Origin: Ehretia macrophylla
Taxonomy: Eukaryota > Streptophyta > Magnoliopsida > Boraginales > Ehretiaceae
Direction: 5' to 3'
DNA length: 64,000 bases
Assembly (NCBI GenBank): GCA_037974665.1
Contig: CM075767.1
Coordinates: 4,001,501 to 4,065,500 of the forward strand
Part shown: positions 58,853-64,000 of the stretch, piece by piece
How the letters are laid out: every line of letters begins with the position of its first letter
Position numbering within the stretch: the first letter of the stretch is position 1
Translations under genes and position numbers: made by a program
Notes under the pieces: model-generated
Told to the model about the DNA's origin: nothing
Seen by the model: only the letters and a program-made list of their open reading frames with translations
Database searches by the model: none

Positions 58853-61533
58853 TGTGATAACCCGAACCCAGCATGCATTTAATGGCATTTAAATTGTATT
58901 TAATTAAGTGTTATCTTAAACAATTGCATTTGATTACGTGCTTATATTAACTTATTCAATTGTATCTTAACATTAACTTCATAATTCTTTAAAATATTCT
59001 AGAAATAGTTAAATTAATTATTTTTTTAAATGAATAATGATTATTTTGATTGTTTTGATTATTTTAATAATTGGTTTTAATTGTTTGCATTAAAATCACT
59101 CAGATTTCAAATAAATGCGAAAAGTAACTCCGAGCCGGAGTGAATTTTAAACTATTCTACTACTTTACTTTTCAAAAAAATTAAAGTTTTATACTATTGC
59201 TCATCACTTTATTAGCGATCGTTTATTGACCGTTCAATCGTAGCATTTCGAAAATGAAAGTTAGAAGAATATTTCTCGGATTTCGAAAATAATGTTTCTA
59301 GTTTAAATTAGCTAGTTTTAGTCGGTTTTCATTAAAATTGCATTGCTCTAACTTGAATTGGATTAAATGGCATCAAAATAAGCTTATTTGACCAATTTTA
59401 ACTTAATCTTGACCTTACAAAAGACCAAAATGCCCTTTGTCACCTTTTAAATAATAAAACAAGGCTAAAATCAAAAAAACAAAACCATAAATGCCATCCA
59501 TGTCCCCCCCATGGCCGAAAGCTTGAGGGAAAAGAAAAAAAAATTGTTTTGCATTTTCTCCTATAATCGTGCGTGGAATTGCTCGGGGGTCGTGGCTCGG
59601 GTCCTTGCGGGTCTTGGTTTTCAATCTCTGTGACAGTTTTTATGCTTTTGTGCATTTAAATTTGAATTTGAATTTTGTGTCAAATTTTTAGATTTGATAT
59701 ATAATGTGTTATAATGCCTGTAATTGCTTGATATAGCTTCCTTTGAGTTCGTAGAACGTTGTTTGATAGTTATTTAGCAATTTTTACGATCGAAATTGCG
59801 TATTTGAAATTGGGAAAAAATAATGAATAGTGAATTTTGAATAGTAAATCTTAGAATTTTGGATTTCGATCCGAATTGCGATTGCTTGATTTGGATAGGT
59901 GCCATTAGTGATAGAAAGATAAAATGTGCAATAAAAACGGACCGGCCTTTGATAAAATTAGAAATTAGACAAAGAAACGTAAATGGGCCATTTGACCAAA
60001 AGTTGACCGTGATAGAATTGAGTTAGGGGTTTTGCAATTGAGGGCATGGAAGCACTTTTGGCGCTGTTGTGGCGTTGATTGAATGACCGGTTAGCATAGC
60101 TGTAGTTCAAACACAGTAGGTGGACTTTCGGGCCTCGGGTGAGAAAGTGAAGTTTAGTGACATAGAAACGTGCCTTGTAGTGCCTAAGTGAATGTAGTGA
60201 AATCGGTTTCCTAATCCCGTAGTTCGTTTGCTCGTAATTGCCTTTGGAAGTTAGAGATTGAATAGTGATATTTGTCGTTTTCGTGTTTGAACTGCTATTA
60301 CTTGTTTAATTGGTGTTCTTGTTGATGTTAATGATAGTTGTGCTTGAAAAGTTAATTGAATGCTAGTATTGATTGTAAATGTTTGATATCTCGTTTATCG
60401 CCTCTAATCTATATTGTTGTGCTATCCCTCGTTTATCGCCTTGTATCGTGTCTTGCATTGCATAGTGTCAGGCGCGTGAGTGATGGGCCTCTCTGGGTAG
60501 TCTCGAGCTGCCAGTGTTAGTTGCTCTAGCTCCGTGTCCTATTCCCATTCTCGCTTGGGTTGCCTCCCAGGGAGATTTGGGTCGTAGAATTGATTGGATA
60601 CTTCCGGGGTATTCTAAACTGAAGTTATAAGGTGGTTGCGTGCTTATTGTCATCGTTATCAACATCAAGCTCGAGATTGATGTATCGCTCGTGAAATGGT
60701 ACATTGCTCGTATGAGTGAACCATAGCCTTCAGAGTGTGGTATAGCTTTGAATGGTTGTGTTAATGCTTTCTTGATTGTTTATTATATTGTCGTTTGTAT
60801 TGAATGCTTTCTTATTGACTTTATTGCTTAACTGTGTCTATTTGCATTGCACGACTTTCTTTCTCTCCACCTCGATATCTGTCTCGCCCTCACTGAGTAT
60901 ACGTGTTGTGTATACTCACTCCTCACCACCACATTTCAGGAAATGCCATGTTAGCTGGAAAGTTCGTGATTATGTGAAAGTTCGTGCTTGAAGAGTTGTC
61001 TTGCGTGCCTATGTGGCTTGAGTTGTCAAAGATGCAAAGATGTATGTTTCATGAGTTGTTTGTATTTAATGTTAAAAAGGAATGTAATATGAGTTTTCTA
61101 GGTTATTGAGGTGATTTGGAAAAGCTGGTTTATGTATTCAGATAGAATAGTTTAACTTTAATGTATGTTTGTAATGCCAAAAGAAAAGAGTTAGAATGGT
61201 ATGATAGTCTATTTTATGTAATGGGTTAGTGTAGTTTAATTGCCTAGCATGAATGTTCTTGTCAAAGATGAAAAGCGATAGGTTAGCTTTTAAATTGAAA
61301 TGTATATTTGGTTGTGTATGCTTGTCGAGAACCAAGGCTTGGATGGCCTTGAGGTGTTTGTATGGTTGGACACGATGCTGGTCGACTTATATACTATTTC
61401 AGGTTTTACATTTTGCCTAGAAATAGGGGAGACTCCGTCCGTCTTTCCCTAAAATTTTGCCCGGGTTTGGAATTGGGTTGTGATTAGATTGATTGATAGA
61501 ACTCCCGGTCTCGAGAGGGATCGGGGTGTTACA
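58853..61533 (+). repeat. Gypsy-B 3' LTR
   Basis: It starts TGTGATAACCCGAACCC and ends GAGGGATCGGGGTGTTACA, followed by TTCAT. This is the complete 2.68 kb copy of the LTR, with the empty site for LINE-4 near 60287-60296. Hairpin 2 is at 60895-60917 and its CAG ends at 60939. Confidence 0.9.
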
Positions 61534-61969
61534 TTCATACTTGATGTTCTTATTAAATTTATATTGAAGCTTCTTATATGAAGTATTTCCTAAATATTAT
61601 TTGCGGCATTGTTACTTGGAATCTTATTGGAGACTTTTCCATGCGACATTTCTATATGGAATTCTTATATTGGTATTCGAATAAAAAGGAGCTTCTATTC
61701 TGAAGAATTCTATTCAGACTTTTGAGTTGGTGCTCGTAAACGGAGCCTTATTTTGGTGTCCTTGTTCATGATTTATCATTTGGAATTCTTGTTGGCTACT
61801 TGCTGGGATTTCTATTTGAAAGTTCTTATTGGTTTCCTTGGTACTTCTCCTTGGTATATTCAGTAGTATTCACATTCAAGGTTCTTATCCAGGGAGTTCA
61901 GAGTGTTTGTGTGGAGTTCTCTTGAAAGAAGTAATTGCGAGGCAAAATTGTTTGAAGGAGGGGAGAGTG
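61534..61969 (+). other. Gypsy-D interior, right part: TTCTTATT domain and purine tract
   Basis: It continues the D interior after the B target duplication: 'cttgatgttcttatt', 'ttcttatattggtattcg', 'aagttcttattgg', ending 'aattgcgaggcaaaattg' and the purine tract GAAGGAGGGGAGAG before the LTR. Short open frames only; no protein family recognised. Confidence 0.7.
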
Positions 61970-64000
61970 TGACACACAGACCCAGGATGTAACGAATAGT
62001 GCCTACTTGCATGTATTTATGTGTTTACTTTAAATGTTTGGTTGTAATTACATGTTTATGTTAATTTATTCATTTATTTACACTATTTTCATATTTTTTG
62101 AAATACGTGCAAATAATATTTAGTAAATTTAAATGAGGCAATTACCTTGGTAAAATAATTATTAAAAATTATTTTATTGCATTTAGGTACTAGTTTACAT
62201 TATTTTCAATTAATTAAATAAGTAGCACCTGAGCCCGGGTTAAATTTTCAAGTCTTCTATTTTTCTAAAATTTTATTTTTCTCATGTTACTTGGTATTTA
62301 TTTAGTATTTGTTCACCGAAAGTATGTGCATAGAATAACTAGAACATGAGATATAAAATAGTTGTATCCCCGAGTGAATAATATAAACTATAATGCATTT
62401 TGGGCCATTTGGTACTAGATTTCTCTAAAGTCTAAAGCCTAATCTTCTATCTACATATAAATACATAAAATAAATATTTTATTTACTATAATTCACCTTA
62501 CTAATATTTTAATTAATTTAAATTTATTATTTGAATGTGAAGTCTCGGACCTGAGAATAATTATTTTTAATATTATCACCATTTACTTTTATTTAAAATA
62601 TATTTAATTGATCTACGAAAATTAATTAATTATGATTTTTATTATTTATATTTATTTAAATTATATTTATATAACTTTCCTGGGACCATTATCTTATTAT
62701 TTTACTTATTTAAATTATTTTACATACCTTTTTATTAATTTGCTTTACTATTCGAATAGGAAGCCCAAGCCGGGATCTGAACAAGCTAGTTATTATTTTA
62801 ATAATCATATTTATTTATTTATTTTTTCTACAGACCCAAACGAGCTGGCTTAATATTTTTAGTAAAAAAATTTATTTAATTGGCCCGGACTTGAACATGC
62901 TATCTTAATATTTTTAATAATAAATGTATTTATGTGAATTTCAACTCACTATCAGAAATGATTATCTTATATTTATTATTTATTTATATTTAACTGATTT
63001 ATATTTCACGAGCCCGAAGATGATTTTAGTTTAATTTATTTATTTTATCTGCTTTAATAATTACCTTACAAGGATTATTCTGTTAATTCGATCAGTGTTA
63101 TTTATGTGCACTGCATGCCCGGGAGGGTAGAATTAAGCGATTTTGATATGTTCAAGCTTAGGTGTTATTTTACTCGGGCCTAGTTTTTATTTCGTTTAAA
63201 CATTAGTAGACATTTTAAATGCATTAATTTAATCTTTCCATTAGTTAGTTAGTTTTAGTTTTTACATAAGAAAAAAAAAGAATGAAAGCCAACCAAAGTC
63301 AACCCGTGAAAATCTAATGTATTGGCTTAGTTTATTTTGTTAGTTATTTTAGCTTTTGTTAGTCTAGTCATCAAGGCTATTTAACAAAGCAAGTGAATTA
63401 TTGTTTTGGGGTAGATTCAGCCGAAACGAAACAAAGCAAGAAAAAAAAAACGTGAAGAACTGTCGGGTTCTAGAAGGAAAAAAAGGGAAAACACTTAAGG
63501 ATTTTGGATTTTGGAGCAAGATCAAGGTGATTGCTAGAGGATTAAGCTAGTTCCTTGTGTGTTTAAGCTTCTTGGAGGTGAGAAAAATTTCATATTTTGT
63601 GCATGTTTAAATTCTAGGGTTTATAGTGAATTCTTACAATTGTTGATTATTGTTATATTTTTGCTTAGAAATGCTCGTAGTACCTCTTATTATGCTTAGA
63701 GAACACTCTTTTATGGTTTATTAGCCTTTGTTATGGTTAGAATTAAAGATTGTTTGAAGCTTGTAGGGAGATGATGACTAGTGACAAAATTTAGGGTTTT
63801 GCTATAACTTGCTAATTAGAGTGGATTGATGCTTCATTTAGATGCTCTAGACGTTATTGAAACTAGTTAGAAGCTCACGCGTAGTTAAAGTGCCTGAAAT
63901 TGAGTTAAAATGCAAATTAGCTAACTTTTTAAAAAGGGGGTTTTTCACGAAATATAATCCGGGCTCATTTGGACTTTGGATTAGGTATCCTTGGGGCATG
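61970..64000 (+). repeat. Gypsy-D 3' LTR, left half
   Basis: It starts TGTGACACACAGACCC and follows 34171-36205 base for base with roughly 5% substitutions. It runs off the window before its hairpins. No gene is visible in it. Confidence 0.85.

Larger units (their letters stand above)
39070..61533 (+). mobile_element. Gypsy-B: non-autonomous element holding A, C and a LINE piece
   Basis: The target duplication TTCAT at 39065-39069 and 61534-61538 is exact. The 5' LTR begins at 39070 (TATGATAACCCGAACCC), is interrupted by element C (39301-45851) and LINE-4, and ends at 47641. The interior is 47642-48983 and 58534-58852, with element A between. The 3' LTR is 58853-61533. LTR copies differ by about 2% by eye where compared, so the age is under a million years on the usual clock. 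The interior has a gag start only, with no pol. Confidence 0.85.
34171..64000 (+). mobile_element. Gypsy-D: long-LTR, non-autonomous element (right end outside window)
   Basis: 5' LTR 34171-38332, interior 38333-39069 continuing at 61534-61969, 3' LTR from 61970 running off the window. Gypsy-B and all it contains lie between. The interior proper is only about 1.2 kb and carries no gag or pol. The two LTRs differ at roughly 20 of the first 410 bases (about 5% by eye), or near 1.9 million years at 1.3e-8 per site per year. The LTR is longer than the interior, so this is a LARD-like element. Confidence 0.8.

Overview
The window looks like nuclear DNA of a flowering plant. It is AT-rich and built almost entirely of plant-type retroelements: long-LTR Ty3/Gypsy elements with initiator-Met tRNA primer sites, one of them with a C-terminal chromodomain as in the Tekay/Del clade; Ty1/Copia elements; and L1-type LINE sequences with a DUF4283 plus C-x2-C-x4-H-x4-C ORF1. 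I see no host gene, tRNA, rRNA or CRISPR array. The species cannot be told from this.

Left part (1-20960). A partial antisense Gypsy LTR (1-404) abuts a worn Copia element (405-11013). Its LTR was entered by an old LINE (LINE-0, 2881-10529). LINE-0 was entered by a near full-length ORF1-only LINE (LINE-1, 3295-10249), and LINE-1 by a young short Gypsy element (5324-8894) with clear LTRs and a 5-bp target duplication. Next come a probable solo LTR (11169-14660) holding a LINE 3' end, and an antisense long-LTR element (14668 to about 20960) whose LTR holds another ORF1 LINE copy (16444-18657).

Middle (21114-32302). Two diverged copies of an LTR-type promoter region (21114-23380) carry a regular array of CTCGAG-like pairs. 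An antisense Copia element follows (23608-30371) with 3' LTR, RNase H, RT, integrase, gag and a long leader. After it lies an LTR related to the first Copia LTR.

Right part (32303-64000). This is a stack of Gypsy elements: fossil E is entered by D (34171 to beyond the window end), D by B (39070-61533, duplication TTCAT), and B by a chromodomain element A (48984-58533), an antisense element C (39301-45851) and a small LINE piece (46210-46394). By-eye LTR divergence (D about 5%, B about 2%, A about 2%) fits the nesting order. B and D have LTRs longer than their interiors and no pol; they share primer site, purine tract and a TTCTTATTGG-rich interior, so they look non-autonomous and possibly served by an A-like element.

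The most interesting signals are structural and lie inside these fossils: two LTR hairpins whose stems differ between families yet still pair, one of them followed by a TTTCAG/G acceptor-like site; the paired CTCGAG array at two-helical-turn spacing before a TATA box; and a LINE family that seems to consist of ORF1 alone.
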